The notes below the pieces were generated by a model, which had not been told where the DNA came from, ran no database searches, and saw only the letters and a program-made list of their open reading frames with translations. This document shows positions 8,533 to 16,491 of a stretch of 64,000 nucleotides of DNA, piece after piece. Positions within the stretch are counted from its first letter, which is position 1. Each line of letters begins with the position of its first letter. This DNA comes from Novosphingobium kaempferiae (GTDB lineage Bacteria; Pseudomonadota; Alphaproteobacteria; Sphingomonadales; Sphingomonadaceae), in NCBI RefSeq assembly GCF_021227995.1, contig NZ_CP089301.1, positions 2,294,001 through 2,358,000 on the forward strand, in the 5' to 3' direction. A program made the translations under genes and the position numbers.

Positions 8533-8661
8533 TGTGACTCCCTGTTGACCGATTGATGCAACAGGAATCGGGACTTGCCAAGCAGTCTCGCTGCAACTGC
8601 GAAAGAAAATTAACCGAACGCTGAAATGCGGGAAACCGGAGCGTTTCGGTCATCAATGCGG

Positions 8662-8780
8662 CGTCGTCCCGGACTTGATCCGGGACCGCTGGCAGTGACC
8701 AACCCACTCTTCGGCAGGGCACTGGCGGACGGCGCGCACCTAAAGACCACCACCGGTCCCGGATCAAGTCCGGGACGACG
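8662..8780. repeat. Inverted pair of family B repeats (copies 2 and 3)
   Basis: Copy 2 at 8662-8688 reads CGTCGTCCCGGACTTGATCC then GGGACCG. Copy 3 at 8754-8780 is its complement. Together they bracket 65 bases of unique sequence. Copy 3 contains the stop codon and last codons of the HAD hydrolase on the minus strand. I see no gene in 8533-8763. Confidence 0.85.
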
Positions 8781-9423
8781 CCAGCAGCCCACGCTCCGTC
8801 AGGTCCGCCCGCAGCGCGTCGGCATCGGCGAAGTGATGCACCTGCCAGCCAAGGTCGCGCGCGGCGGCGATGTTGGCGGCGTTGTCGTCGATGAACAGCA
8901 TCGCCTCCGGCGCATGGCCGAAGCGGCGCGCGGCGAGGTCGAAGATGCGCGCGTCGGGCTTGAGCAGCTTCTCGTCGCCCGAAACGACGATGTCGCCGAA
9001 CAGGTCGAACAGCGGTTCACCGGCGCGGAACTCGTGCCAGAAGGTGCTGGCGAAGTTGGTGATCGCGAACAGCGGCACGCCGCGCGCCGACAGTTCGCGC
9101 ACGATCTCGTGGCTGCCGGGGACGTTGCCGGGGATGGTCTCGCCAAAGCGCGTGGCGTAGGCGTCGAGCAGGTCGTCGTGGCCGGGAAACTCGGCCTTGC
9201 GGGCGGCGACCATCTCGGCGAGGTCGCGCCCGCCGTCGTGCTCGAAATGCCAGTCCTGCGTGACGACGTTGGCCATGAACCAGTCGAGCCGCGCGGGATC
9301 GTCGATCAGCCTGGCGAAGAGCAGGCGCATGTCCCACTCGACCAGCACCTTGCCGACATCGAAGACGACGGCGGAAACCGGAGTCGCAATTTCACGGCCA
9401 GGATTTTCACGAACGGCAGACAT
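8764..9423 (-). CDS. HAD-superfamily hydrolase (subfamily IA)
   Basis: The product is 219 residues from the ATG at 9423. An in-frame ATG at 9483 would add 20 low-complexity residues with no ribosome-binding site and would overlap the rpmJ terminator region. Motif I is VVFDVGKVLVEWD; most active phosphatases have DxD, so the second acidic residue is changed to Gly, as in some haloacid-dehalogenase-like members. Motif II is FAITNFAS, motif III has SGDEKLLKPD, and motif IV is MLFIDDNAANI. It is probably a cytoplasmic phosphatase or dehalogenase. The last five residues ASSRT are encoded by a family B repeat. Confidence 0.85.
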   Translation of the reverse strand: MSAVRENPGREIATPVSAVVFDVGKVLVEWDMRLLFARLIDDPARLDWFMANVVTQDWHFEHDGGRDLAEMVAARKAEFPGHDDLLDAYATRFGETIPGNVPGSHEIVRELSARGVPLFAITNFASTFWHEFRAGEPLFDLFGDIVVSGDEKLLKPDARIFDLAARRFGHAPEAMLFIDDNAANIAAARDLGWQVHHFADADALRADLTERGLLASSRT

Positions 9424-9430
9424 GACAAGA

Positions 9431-9449
9431 CCCCCGCGGTCGGCGGGGG
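9431..9449 (-). terminator. GC-rich hairpin between rpmJ and the HAD gene
   Basis: A seven-base stem (CCCCCGC/GCGGGGG) with a five-base loop, followed on the minus strand by GTCTTGTC. It ends only a few bases before the HAD start, so HAD expression would need read-through or its own promoter. Confidence 0.55.
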
Positions 9450-9483
9450 CCTCATGCACGCGACGAAACCGTCCGCCTGTCAT

Positions 9484-9504
9484 CGCCCGCTACGAAAGCG
9501 GGCG
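9484..9504 (-). terminator. Hairpin just after rpmJ
   Basis: CGCCCGCT pairs with AGCGGGCG around a short loop, beginning eight bases after the rpmJ stop codon. No U-tract follows, so it may be a 3'-end stabilising hairpin rather than a terminator on its own. Confidence 0.4.
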
Positions 9505-9511
9505 TACAGGA

Positions 9512-9637
9512 TCAGCCCTGGCGGGCCTTGAAGCGACGGTTGGTCTTGTTGATGACGTAGGTGCGGCCGCGACGACGGATCACGCGGTTGTCCCGGTGAC
9601 GGTCCTTGAGCGACTTCAGGCTGTTGCGAATCTTCAT
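9512..9637 (-). CDS. rpmJ: 50S ribosomal protein L36
   Basis: This is a 41-residue protein, starting [18 protein letters not shown] and ending with a [11 protein letters not shown] tail, that is strongly basic throughout. It is the cysteine-free, slightly longer L36 form typical of alphaproteobacteria, with the zinc ligands of the classical 37-residue form replaced. It sits alone on the minus strand rather than in the spc ribosomal operon, which is usual for this form. Two hairpins follow the stop codon. The 207-base gap upstream (9638-9844) must carry its promoter and that of the divergent gene; I see no strong consensus there. Confidence 0.95.
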   Translation of the reverse strand: MKIRNSLKSLKDRHRDNRVIRRRGRTYVINKTNRRFKARQG

Positions 9638-9844
9638 GGTCTATCTCGTCCGTGTCGTCTTGGCGGTTACCGACCGCCGGAAATTCGAAGTGGCGCCGTT
9701 AAGGGCAGTGCCCGCCAAAGTCAAGCACGACGGGGCGTTGCGGCCCTGCAGCGCAGCACTTATGTTTCGTTCATCGCCGGGCAACTTGCTGCCCCCATAA
9801 CGTCACATTCGGGCGCGACACCACCGATTTCGGACTGAACCATC

Positions 9845-10591
9845 ATGAAAATCCTCAAAGGCGCTGCTTTTGCCGCCGCTACGGCAGCCGTTCTGCTCGC
9901 CTCCACGGCGCAGGCCCAATGGGGACCGAGCTGGGGTCCGGGCTGGCGCGGCGGCTACGGACGCCCCGGCTGGGGAGGCTCGATGCTCGATTCGCCGAGC
10001 ACTTCCAGCCCGTCCCGCAGCAGGGATTCGCGCGAAGGCCGCGTTGAGGTCACCCGATTCGTTTCGAAGGACGCCGAAGCGGCGGAACTCGGCCACGGCC
10101 CCGTCTCGGTGGAATCCGAATCGGGCGACGGCCCTTGGGTCGCTGCCAGCGCCCGCCGCACTTACGAGGCTGCCATCATCGATGCGCTGGTGGGCGCGGG
10201 CTACGATACGCTCCACCCCGACACGCCGCAGCCGCAAGTCACCAAGCTGCGCATCTCCCGCCAGGTGCTCACCCCTGCCGAAGAAAAGCGCAATCCCGTC
10301 AGCGGCACCGCCGCGATGGAAGTGGGCACTTACGGGCAGGCCTATGGCCTCGGCATTAACGTGGATCTCTCCAAGCCGCGCTCCGCGCTCGTCTCCACCC
10401 GCCTCGACGCGCAGATCGTCGACCGGGCCAGCGGCAAGGTGCTGTGGGAAGGCTACGCCACCATCGCCACGCGCGAAGGCGACGACAAGTGGCCCGACGG
10501 CATGATCGCCACCAAGCTTGCAGGCGCGCTGTTCGACAACTTCCCCAAGGCCGACACGATCGCCCCCGACGGAGTCGGCCGCGCCGGCTGA
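9845..10591 (+). CDS. DUF4136-like exported protein
   Basis: The product is 248 residues. Residues 1-24 form a Sec signal peptide ending AQA, followed by a Trp/Gly-rich segment (QWGPSWGPGWRGGYGRPGWG). A domain beginning VEVTRFVSKDA follows and ends near LAGALFDNFP. The domain is recognisably related to that of the next gene, which starts [11 protein letters not shown] and ends [10 protein letters not shown], so the two are tandem paralogues. No lipobox is seen here, unlike the neighbour. The DUF4136-like assignment rests on the signal peptide, the strand pattern 'LRISRQVL', and the closing helix. Function is unknown; it probably resides in the periplasm or at the envelope. Confidence 0.7.
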   Translation: MKILKGAAFAAATAAVLLASTAQAQWGPSWGPGWRGGYGRPGWGGSMLDSPSTSSPSRSRDSREGRVEVTRFVSKDAEAAELGHGPVSVESESGDGPWVAASARRTYEAAIIDALVGAGYDTLHPDTPQPQVTKLRISRQVLTPAEEKRNPVSGTAAMEVGTYGQAYGLGINVDLSKPRSALVSTRLDAQIVDRASGKVLWEGYATIATREGDDKWPDGMIATKLAGALFDNFPKADTIAPDGVGRAG

Positions 10592-10668
10592 CGGATGGGG
10601 CATCGCCCCTCCGGCAAACTCGGGATGGACGCAGCTTCCGGAACTTCGCCGGGCATTTGCGGGTTTTA

Positions 10669-10697
10669 CCCTCAGGCTGAGCTTGTCGAAGCCCCTT
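10669..10697. repeat. Short intergenic repeat-like sequence
   Basis: CCCTCAGGCTGAGCTTGTCG followed by AAGCCCCTT resembles half of a repeat common in proteobacterial intergenic DNA. Only one copy was noticed in this window. Confidence 0.4.
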
Positions 10698-10748
10698 CGG
10701 CGGTGCACTGACCTCAGGATCACGACGGCCGGAGAGGAACCAAGACCC

Positions 10749-11354
10749 ATGCGCACGCTGACCGCCCTTCTTCCCCTCACCGCAGCGCTCGCCCTGTCTG
10801 CCTGCGTCGCGCCGGTCGGCCCGGTGGAAGTGACGCGCTTCCATGCCCCCGACACAACGCGCATCGGTCGCGGCACGATCCGCGTCGAGCCCGCGCAGGG
10901 TCAGGCCGACAGCCTCGAATTCCGCACTTATGCCGCCGCCGTTGCGCGCGAACTGACCCGCATCGGCTATACCGAGCCGCTCCCCGGCCAGAGCGGCAGC
11001 GCGCAGGTCGCCCTGCTGACGCTGGAGCGCAACACCTACCAGCCGCAGCGCGAGCGCGGCCCGGTATCGGTCGGCGTCGGCGGAGGCACCGGCGGCTACG
11101 GTTCGGGCGTGGGCCTCGGCATCGGCTTCGACCTCTCGGGCAAGCCCAAGGAGCAGGTCGAGACGCGCGTCTTCGTCTCCATCCGCGAGCGCGCCGCCCC
11201 GCCGACGGCCACCGCCCTGTGGGAAGGGCGCGCCGCCTTCGTCGTGCGCGGCGATTCGCCGCTCGCACAGGCCCCGCTCGGCTCGGCGAAAGTTGCCGAA
11301 GCGCTGTTCAAGGGGTTCCCGGGGCAGTCGGGCGAAACTATTCAGGTGAAATGA
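10749..11354 (+). CDS. DUF4136-like lipoprotein
   Basis: The product is 201 residues. A lipoprotein signal with lipobox LSAC places the acylated Cys at about residue 18. The mature protein begins [17 protein letters not shown] and has a Gly-rich turn ([18 protein letters not shown]) near residue 115, then '[11 protein letters not shown]' and a closing helix. The domain pairs with the preceding gene as a paralogue. The ATG at 10749 was chosen because it gives a complete lipoprotein signal; the open frame upstream does not. Its TGA overlaps the ATG of the M14 carboxypeptidase (ATGA), so the two are translationally coupled, an unusual partnership. It is probably anchored in the inner or outer membrane, facing the periplasm. 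Confidence 0.75.
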   Translation: MRTLTALLPLTAALALSACVAPVGPVEVTRFHAPDTTRIGRGTIRVEPAQGQADSLEFRTYAAAVARELTRIGYTEPLPGQSGSAQVALLTLERNTYQPQRERGPVSVGVGGGTGGYGSGVGLGIGFDLSGKPKEQVETRVFVSIRERAAPPTATALWEGRAAFVVRGDSPLAQAPLGSAKVAEALFKGFPGQSGETIQVK

Positions 11355-12493
11355 CCGACATCCAGATCACCGCCTCGTTCGACTCCGGCAACATCGAAGT
11401 CCTCTCCGTCAACGGCGCGGAAGCGCACCTCGCGATCCGCAAGGACCACGAATCGGACTTCTTCCAGTGGTTCCACTTCCGCGTCTCTGGCGCGGGCGGG
11501 CGCGAACTGACGCTGCACATCACCGGCCTCAACGGTTCCGCCTACCCGATGGGCTGGCCGAACTACGACGCCGTGGTGTCCGAGGACCGCGAATACTGGG
11601 GCCGCGCCGCCAGCGCCTTCGACGAGGGGCGCGACGGCGGCACCCTGACGATCCGCTACAAGCCCGAAGGCGAACTGGCGTGGTTCGCCTACTTCGCGCC
11701 CTATTCGATGGAGCGCCACCACGACCTCGTCTCCAGCATCGCGCTGGCCGAGGGCGTCACTCACCGCTCGCTCGGGCTGACGCTGGACGGCCAGGCGGTC
11801 GACTGCCTGGAAATGGGCAGCGGCGCGGTGCAGGTGTGGCTCTATGCCCGCCAGCATCCCGGCGAATCGATGGCAGAGTGGTGGATGGAAGGCGCGCTCG
11901 AACTGCTCGCCGATCCGGCCGATTCGGTGGGCCGCGAACTGCGCAAGCGCTGCCGCATCCATGTCGTGCCCAATGCCAACCCGGACGGCTCGCGCCGTGG
12001 CCACCTGCGCACCAACGCCGTCGGCGTGAACCTCAACCGCGAATGGCATGAGCCGACGGCGGAGAAGTCCCCTGAAGTGCTGGCGATCCGCAACGCGATG
12101 GACGCGACCGGCGTCGACTTCGCCATGGACGTCCACGGCGACGAGGCGATCCCGGCGGTGTTCCTTGCCGGGTTCGAGGGCATTCCCTCGCTGAAGGAAG
12201 AGCAGCAGGCAGGCTACACCCGCTACGCCACGCTGCTGGAGCGCCGCACGCCGGACTTCCAGACCAAGCTGGGCTACCCCCTCACCCGCCCCGGCAAGGG
12301 CAACCTGACGATGTCCACCAACCAGCTGGCGGAGCGCTTCGGCGCGGTGTCGATGACGCTGGAAATGCCCTTCAAGGACCACAACCCTGCCGCCGACAAG
12401 CGCCAGGGCTGGAGCCCGGAACGCTCGACGCAGCTGGGCCGCGACTGCATGGGCGCGCTGCTGGAGTGGCTGGTGGAGCGCGAAAGCGCCTAA
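11351..12493 (+). CDS. M14 zinc carboxypeptidase, cytosolic carboxypeptidase (CCP/Nna1)-like
   Basis: The product is 380 residues without a signal peptide. An N-terminal beta-rich domain (residues 1-130, with [14 protein letters not shown] and [16 protein letters not shown]) is the hallmark of the cytosolic carboxypeptidase group. The catalytic domain follows with zinc ligands in YARQHPGES (His, Glu) and AMDVHGDEA (His), the substrate-binding [13 protein letters not shown], and the catalytic Glu in [10 protein letters not shown]. All key residues are present. Eukaryotic relatives trim glutamates from protein tails; bacterial substrates are mostly undefined. It is translationally coupled to the lipoprotein upstream and its end overlaps that of the convergent acyltransferase by four bases. 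Confidence 0.9.
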   Translation: MTDIQITASFDSGNIEVLSVNGAEAHLAIRKDHESDFFQWFHFRVSGAGGRELTLHITGLNGSAYPMGWPNYDAVVSEDREYWGRAASAFDEGRDGGTLTIRYKPEGELAWFAYFAPYSMERHHDLVSSIALAEGVTHRSLGLTLDGQAVDCLEMGSGAVQVWLYARQHPGESMAEWWMEGALELLADPADSVGRELRKRCRIHVVPNANPDGSRRGHLRTNAVGVNLNREWHEPTAEKSPEVLAIRNAMDATGVDFAMDVHGDEAIPAVFLAGFEGIPSLKEEQQAGYTRYATLLERRTPDFQTKLGYPLTRPGKGNLTMSTNQLAERFGAVSMTLEMPFKDHNPAADKRQGWSPERSTQLGRDCMGALLEWLVERESA

Positions 12494-13623
12494 GCCGGCT
12501 GCATCCCGGGAGCCGGAGCCCGTTCGCGCAGGGCGCGGGGCTTCGGCTTGCCGACGAACCACTTCTCGACGAGGTTCCAGCTCGCCACCCCCGCCAGCAG
12601 CGAGAGGGCGAGGCAGGTCACGACATAGGCCGCGAAGGGCAGGTGGACGCTGGCCTTGAGCATCTGCTGGATCGGGAAGCCGTAGAGGTAGACGCCGTAG
12701 GAAAAGTCCCCGAAACGCGCGGCATCGGGCAGTTCGATGCGGCTGTAGGCGACGTAGAACACCGCATAGGTGATCGCGAAGGGGAACAGGATGTCGAAGG
12801 CGATCCGCGACCCCTCGCCGAACTGCGCGCTCGCCACCAGAGCGCCCAGCAGCAGTGTCAGTAACCACGCACTGCGCGGCACCAGGGCGCCACAGAACCA
12901 CACCAGAACGCCACCGAGGAAGCACGGAGCGAGCGAGAGCCACGCGTAAGGCCAGCCGAACACCGCCTCCACCAGACCGCCACCGGGTTGCTTGCCGACG
13001 ATGTCGAGCAGCCCCTTGCCCGCGATCGCGCCGAGCATCGCCGCCAGCACCATCCACGGGCGGCGCAGCAGTCCGAGCAGCCCCAGCACCGCCAGCCCGA
13101 TGTAGCACCAGGCCTCGAACTTGATGCTCCACAGCGCGCCGTTGACGGCGGGGTTCGGATTGGCCGCGAAGGCGTCGGCGCCGGGGATCCTGCCGTCGAG
13201 CGTGATCGCGCGCCATGCCCAGTCGAGCACGGCATGGGGCGTCACCAGCCCGAACCCCGCCGTCGCATAGAGCGGCACGACGACGAGGCTGCACAGCGCC
13301 GTCGCGGCGATGAAGCCCGGATAGATACGCCGCGCCCGTTTCGCGAAGTAATCCCCCGGGCTGCGGCTCGCGTGCCAGCTCTGCGCGATCAGGAAACCGC
13401 TGACGATGAAGAACACCCGCACCGCAAGGCTGCCCGCGTTGTGGAAGCCCGCGAAGAGCAGCGACACCGGCTCGCGCTCCTCGCTGCCGAGGTAGAGCGC
13501 GAAGCTGTGCGACCAGATCACCGCCAGCGCCATCGTCAGGCGGATGCCGTTGAAGTGGTTGATCCGCGCCTCTGCCGGATCGGCAGGGACGAGGACGAGG
13601 GAACTTGCGGCGGTCGGGGTCAC
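12490..13623 (-). CDS. Acyltransferase 3 family membrane protein (OafA-like)
   Basis: The product is 377 residues, starting at GTG (13623), with about ten hydrophobic segments. The N-terminal [20 protein letters not shown] gives the conserved Arg and His of the acyltransferase 3 family, and [18 protein letters not shown] matches the second signature. '[15 protein letters not shown]' and '[14 protein letters not shown]' are also typical. Such proteins move acyl groups from acyl-CoA to sugars of lipopolysaccharide, exopolysaccharide or glycans in the inner membrane. There is no SGNH domain. The neighbours give no clear glycan partner. Confidence 0.88.
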   Translation of the reverse strand: MTPTAASSLVLVPADPAEARINHFNGIRLTMALAVIWSHSFALYLGSEEREPVSLLFAGFHNAGSLAVRVFFIVSGFLIAQSWHASRSPGDYFAKRARRIYPGFIAATALCSLVVVPLYATAGFGLVTPHAVLDWAWRAITLDGRIPGADAFAANPNPAVNGALWSIKFEAWCYIGLAVLGLLGLLRRPWMVLAAMLGAIAGKGLLDIVGKQPGGGLVEAVFGWPYAWLSLAPCFLGGVLVWFCGALVPRSAWLLTLLLGALVASAQFGEGSRIAFDILFPFAITYAVFYVAYSRIELPDAARFGDFSYGVYLYGFPIQQMLKASVHLPFAAYVVTCLALSLLAGVASWNLVEKWFVGKPKPRALRERAPAPGMQPA

Positions 13624-13732
13624 GGCGGCTCCGGCATGGGGAGGAGGCGCTGCGAGGCTATCACTCGCGGCGCCTGCCCAGCATCACGGGAACCCGGACC
13701 GGAGAAGCGGAGCGGAAAAAGCGGGAGGCGGT

Positions 13733-14344
13733 TCAGAGCCCCGCGAAATGACGGGGTGCCCCCGATTCGACCCGACGCGCTTCGCCGGCGGACGGCTCCA
13801 GCCCCAGCAGCGGGCGCAACAGTTCGCGGCCCTGCGCCCAATCGCCACGCAGGTCTGCGGTGACGGGGGTGCTGCCCCAGTCGGTCGCGAGCCGCACCGC
13901 CGCGCGGCGCTCCGCCGCCGGGACTTCGGGATCGCTCACGAGGTAGGACAGGAACGGCAGCCGGTTGCGCGGGCAGGCGCCGAAGCGCGCCAGTCGCGCG
14001 TCCGCGCCGGGAAGGTCGACGTTGGGCGGGCTGACGATCAGCGCGCCGAGCACCGGGCTTTCCGCCCCGATCGCCTCGAACTCCACCCACCACGCCAGCG
14101 CCAGCGCGGCGATGTCGTCGGTCACGATCACCACCGGCCGGTCGGCGCGCAGGATCGCGAGGTTCAGCTTGTTGACCCAGGTGTTGCGGTGCGGCTCGTC
14201 CCAGAGGCCAAGCTCCACCACGCGGCAGTGCTCGCTCCACTGCGCCCAGCGGTTCATCCAGTGACCCGGCGCCAGCGGCGTTCCGGGGACGAGCAGGACC
14301 AGCGGGGTCACGTCCTGCGAGGGGGAATTGCGAAGCACTGCCAT
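13733..14344 (-). CDS. RBBP9/YdeN-type alpha/beta hydrolase homologue lacking catalytic residues
   Basis: The product is 203 residues. Strand VLLVPGTPLAPGHWMNRWAQ, ALIVSPPNVDLPG, LPFLSYLVSDPEVP and LATDWGS match the RBBP9/YdeN serine hydrolase family in order. However, the nucleophile elbow, normally HSLG or HSxG, reads TDDIAA at about residues 75-80. The GH(I/L)N segment that should carry the catalytic His before the final 'WAQGRELL' is missing. The protein therefore probably lacks hydrolase activity and may bind a ligand or protein. A good AAGGAG site precedes the ATG. A promoter candidate lies upstream at 14406-14433. Confidence 0.7.
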   Translation of the reverse strand: MAVLRNSPSQDVTPLVLLVPGTPLAPGHWMNRWAQWSEHCRVVELGLWDEPHRNTWVNKLNLAILRADRPVVIVTDDIAALALAWWVEFEAIGAESPVLGALIVSPPNVDLPGADARLARFGACPRNRLPFLSYLVSDPEVPAAERRAAVRLATDWGSTPVTADLRGDWAQGRELLRPLLGLEPSAGEARRVESGAPRHFAGL

Positions 14345-14405
14345 GGGAATCTCCTTAGGTTCGAGCTTCCGCCGGTCGACTCCATGCCGGTTCCGACTGC
14401 CTGAG

Positions 14406-14433
14406 AGAATATCTCAACTCAAAAGATAGACAA
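14406..14433 (-). promoter_or_regulatory. Candidate sigma-70-type promoter for the RBBP9-like gene
   Basis: On the minus strand TTGTCT (14433-14428) is followed after 16 bases by TATTCT (14411-14406). The -10 box lies within the palindrome GAGAATATCTC, which could be an operator. The ATG is at 14344. Confidence 0.45.
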
Positions 14434-14463
14434 TAGGCCTTGCGATGCGCCGTGCGATCCGTT

Positions 14464-14486
14464 CGTCGTTCCGGGCCTGACCCGGA
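14464..14486. repeat. Family B repeat, diverged copy 4
   Basis: CGTCGTTCCGGGCCTGACCC followed by GGA, a degraded version of the family B palindrome. Confidence 0.6.
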
Positions 14487-14524
14487 AGCGGGCGGCTATC
14501 TCCAGATGATCGCCTCAACCAATC

Positions 14525-14612
14525 CGTCATCCCCGCGAAGGCGGGGACCCAACTGATGCCGGTGCAACAGGAGCCGTCAGGAGATGGGTTCCCGCCTTCG
14601 CGGGAATGACGA
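14525..14612. repeat. Family C palindromic repeat, copy 1
   Basis: The outer arms are CGTCATCCCCGCGAAGGCGG and its complement CGCCTTCGCGGGAATGACG. The centre contains CTGATG and CCGTCAGGAGATGGG, also present in the copy at 57579-57666 in the opposite orientation. Confidence 0.88.
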
Positions 14613-14667
14613 TGCAGGGATTCAGGTGATGCTGAGTAAGTGCGGCTATGGCGGCCGTCCCGGCCAG

Positions 14668-14694
14668 CGGTCCCGGATCAAGTCCGGGACGACG
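14668..14694. repeat. Family B repeat, copy 5
   Basis: CGGTCCCGGATCAAGTCCGG followed by GACGACG, five bases past the cdd stop codon. It may serve as its terminator hairpin. Confidence 0.8.
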
Positions 14695-14698
14695 GGTT

Positions 14699-15127
14699 TC
14701 AACCGAGGTTGGCGGGACCGAATGCGTGGGGCAGCAATTCGGACAAGCGCGTTTCCAGCACGCCCTCGGCGCCGTCGCACCAGACCACCGGGTCGGTGCC
14801 GCCGAGCTGCGCGATCTCGTTGAGCACCTGACGGCAGCGCCCGCAGGGCGTCACCTGCGGTCCCTCGCCCGGAGCGCCCGGCGCGCCTCCAGTGACGGCG
14901 ACGGCCTCCAGCTTCGGCCGCTCGCCCTTCGCCAGAATGCCCGAGACGGCGACCGTCTCGGCGCAGAGCGACAGGCCGTAGCTGGCGTTCTCGACGTTCG
15001 CGCCAGTCACGACGGTGCCGTCGGAAAGCAGCAGCGCCGCGCCGACGTGGAAGTTGGAATAGGGCGCATAGGCGCCGCCGGCGGCCTTGCGGGCAGCGGC
15101 CATCAGGGAATCTCGGGTCTCGGTCAT
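14699..15127 (-). CDS. cdd: Cytidine deaminase
   Basis: The product is 142 residues, the size of homotetrameric bacterial cytidine deaminases, which convert cytidine and deoxycytidine to uridine forms. YAPYSNFHVGAALL, NVENASYGLSLCAETVA (zinc Cys and the proton-shuttling Glu) and TPCGRCRQVLNE (the two other zinc Cys) are all intact. The ATG at 15127 overlaps the TGA of the GH25-like gene (ATGA), so the genes are coupled within an operon with UPF0262. The protein is cytoplasmic and belongs to pyrimidine salvage. Confidence 0.96.
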   Translation of the reverse strand: MTETRDSLMAAARKAAGGAYAPYSNFHVGAALLLSDGTVVTGANVENASYGLSLCAETVAVSGILAKGERPKLEAVAVTGGAPGAPGEGPQVTPCGRCRQVLNEIAQLGGTDPVVWCDGAEGVLETRLSELLPHAFGPANLG

Positions 15128-15840
15128 GGCAGCACGACTACCCAGCGCAGCCCCCCTTGCGCAACCTCGTTGGCAAGCGCGTGGTTGGCCGTCCACATCG
15201 TCCACGGCCGCCCGGCATAGCCCGGCTCCACGCGGTCCTGCACCAGCCACAGGTTGCGGTCGAGCTTGTGCGCGATGGCGTAGCGGGACTGGAACGCGGG
15301 CGTGACCTTGAGGATCACCGGCTTGCCCGCGTGAGTCTCGACCTGGTTGAGGAAGGTCATCAGCTCGCTCTCGACACGCGCGTCGCTGACCTTCACCGGG
15401 CAGTTGTCCGCCGCCATGTCCAGTTCGACCGCGGGCGGCAGCAGCTTGGCGTCGCGCGGCACCGTCGTCACGAAGTTCGCCGCCTGCGTCCCGGCGGGCT
15501 GGCAGGGATCGTAGCGGTGGAGCGCGCCCACCTGCATCCCCGCCGCCTTGGCGGCCTCGAAATTGTCGACGAAGTTCGGATCGCGCGCGAAAGCGCTGGC
15601 GCTCGCGTCGATATAGGCGAAGTCCGCGCCGATGGCCTTGAGCGACTTCCAGCTGACCTCGCCGTCGTCCGAGCCGATCTCGACGCCCTGCAGCGGATAG
15701 ACCGCGCGGTCGGGCGTCCAGTGGCGCAAGTGCCACCAGCCCCATGCACCCGCCACGATCGCCGCCAGCAGCAGCGCCCCCAGCGCCTGCCACATCAACC
15801 GCCTGCCGCCGAAACCGGCAGCCTTCCCCTTGCGCGCCAC
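15124..15840 (-). CDS. GH25 (lysozyme)-like membrane-anchored protein, altered active site
   Basis: The product is 238 residues from GTG at 15840, with GAGGGGG before it. A basic N-terminus and one membrane segment (about residues 17-37, ending in GWWHLRHW) suggest a periplasm-facing anchor. The rest follows the GH25 muramidase fold: GVEIGSDDGEVSWKSLKA, DFAYIDASASAFARDPNF, AGMQVGALHRYDPC, LPPAVELDMA, then RNLWLVQDR. GH25 enzymes normally have Asp in the first strand and Asp-x-Glu at the LPP strand. Here these are Glu and Glu-x-Asp. Activity is therefore uncertain. It lies 10 bases after UPF0262 and overlaps cdd. Confidence 0.75.
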   Translation of the reverse strand: MARKGKAAGFGGRRLMWQALGALLLAAIVAGAWGWWHLRHWTPDRAVYPLQGVEIGSDDGEVSWKSLKAIGADFAYIDASASAFARDPNFVDNFEAAKAAGMQVGALHRYDPCQPAGTQAANFVTTVPRDAKLLPPAVELDMAADNCPVKVSDARVESELMTFLNQVETHAGKPVILKVTPAFQSRYAIAHKLDRNLWLVQDRVEPGYAGRPWTMWTANHALANEVAQGGLRWVVVLP

Positions 15841-15850
15841 GTTTGCCCCC

Positions 15851-16333
15851 TCAGCCGCGGATATGCAGGACGCAGATCAGCGTGAACAGCCGCCGCGCGG
15901 TGGCGTGGTCTGTCTCGACCTTGCCCGCGAGCCGCTCCAGTAGCAGTTCCGAGGCCTCGTTGTGGATCGCTCGGCGCGCCATGTCGATGGTCTCGATCTC
16001 CTGCGCGGTGGCCTTGCGAATCGCCTGGTAATAGCTTTCGCAGATCGCGAAATACTCGCGGATCGGCCGCCGGAATCGCGCCAGGCCAAGCACCAGCGTC
16101 TCCAGCGGCGCGCCGTCCTCTGCGGTGATTTCCAGCGAAAGCCGCCCGTCGCGCACTGACAGGCGCAGGCGGTAAGGCCCTTCGTTCCCCGCCTCCATCG
16201 AGCGTAAGGGATTGAAGACATTGTCTTCTATCAGGTCGAAGATGGCGATCCGGCGTTCCTGTTCGATATCCGCGTTGCGCCACAGGATGGTCGCATCGTC
16301 GAGTTCGATGTGAGAGATGCGCGGGTCCGCCAT
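15851..16333 (-). CDS. UPF0262 family protein
   Basis: The product is 160 residues from the ATG at 16333, giving MADPRISHIELDDATI. The frame extends ten residues further, but without conserved sequence. The segments RRIAIFDLIEDNVF, GPYRLRLSVRDGRLSLEI, RRPIREYFAICESYYQAI and RRAIHNEASELL match the alphaproteobacterial UPF0262 family of unknown function. It begins the operon with the GH25-like gene and cdd, and is divergent from dnaB (158-base gap). In related genomes it has similarly variable neighbours, so no function is proposed. Confidence 0.88.
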   Translation of the reverse strand: MADPRISHIELDDATILWRNADIEQERRIAIFDLIEDNVFNPLRSMEAGNEGPYRLRLSVRDGRLSLEITAEDGAPLETLVLGLARFRRPIREYFAICESYYQAIRKATAQEIETIDMARRAIHNEASELLLERLAGKVETDHATARRLFTLICVLHIRG

Positions 16334-16491
16334 GATCGATCGGCCTTTACGCGGTTGCGGCATGGACGGGCAAGTGGGCTTTGGTTCGGGGCGGTGGCAG
16401 TCTGGTTATCGGGCATTCCACAAGCTGTGGATTAATATCCCCTGCCACCCCGCTTGCCCGATCCGGCCCGGCGGAGCATGGTCCCGCGCTT

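Larger units (their letters stand above)
14345..14698. other. 354-base non-coding stretch with three repeats and one promoter candidate
   Basis: It holds the promoter candidate for the hydrolase homologue, a diverged family B repeat, a full family C repeat and another family B repeat that ends just before the cdd stop codon. I see no gene. Confidence 0.8.
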
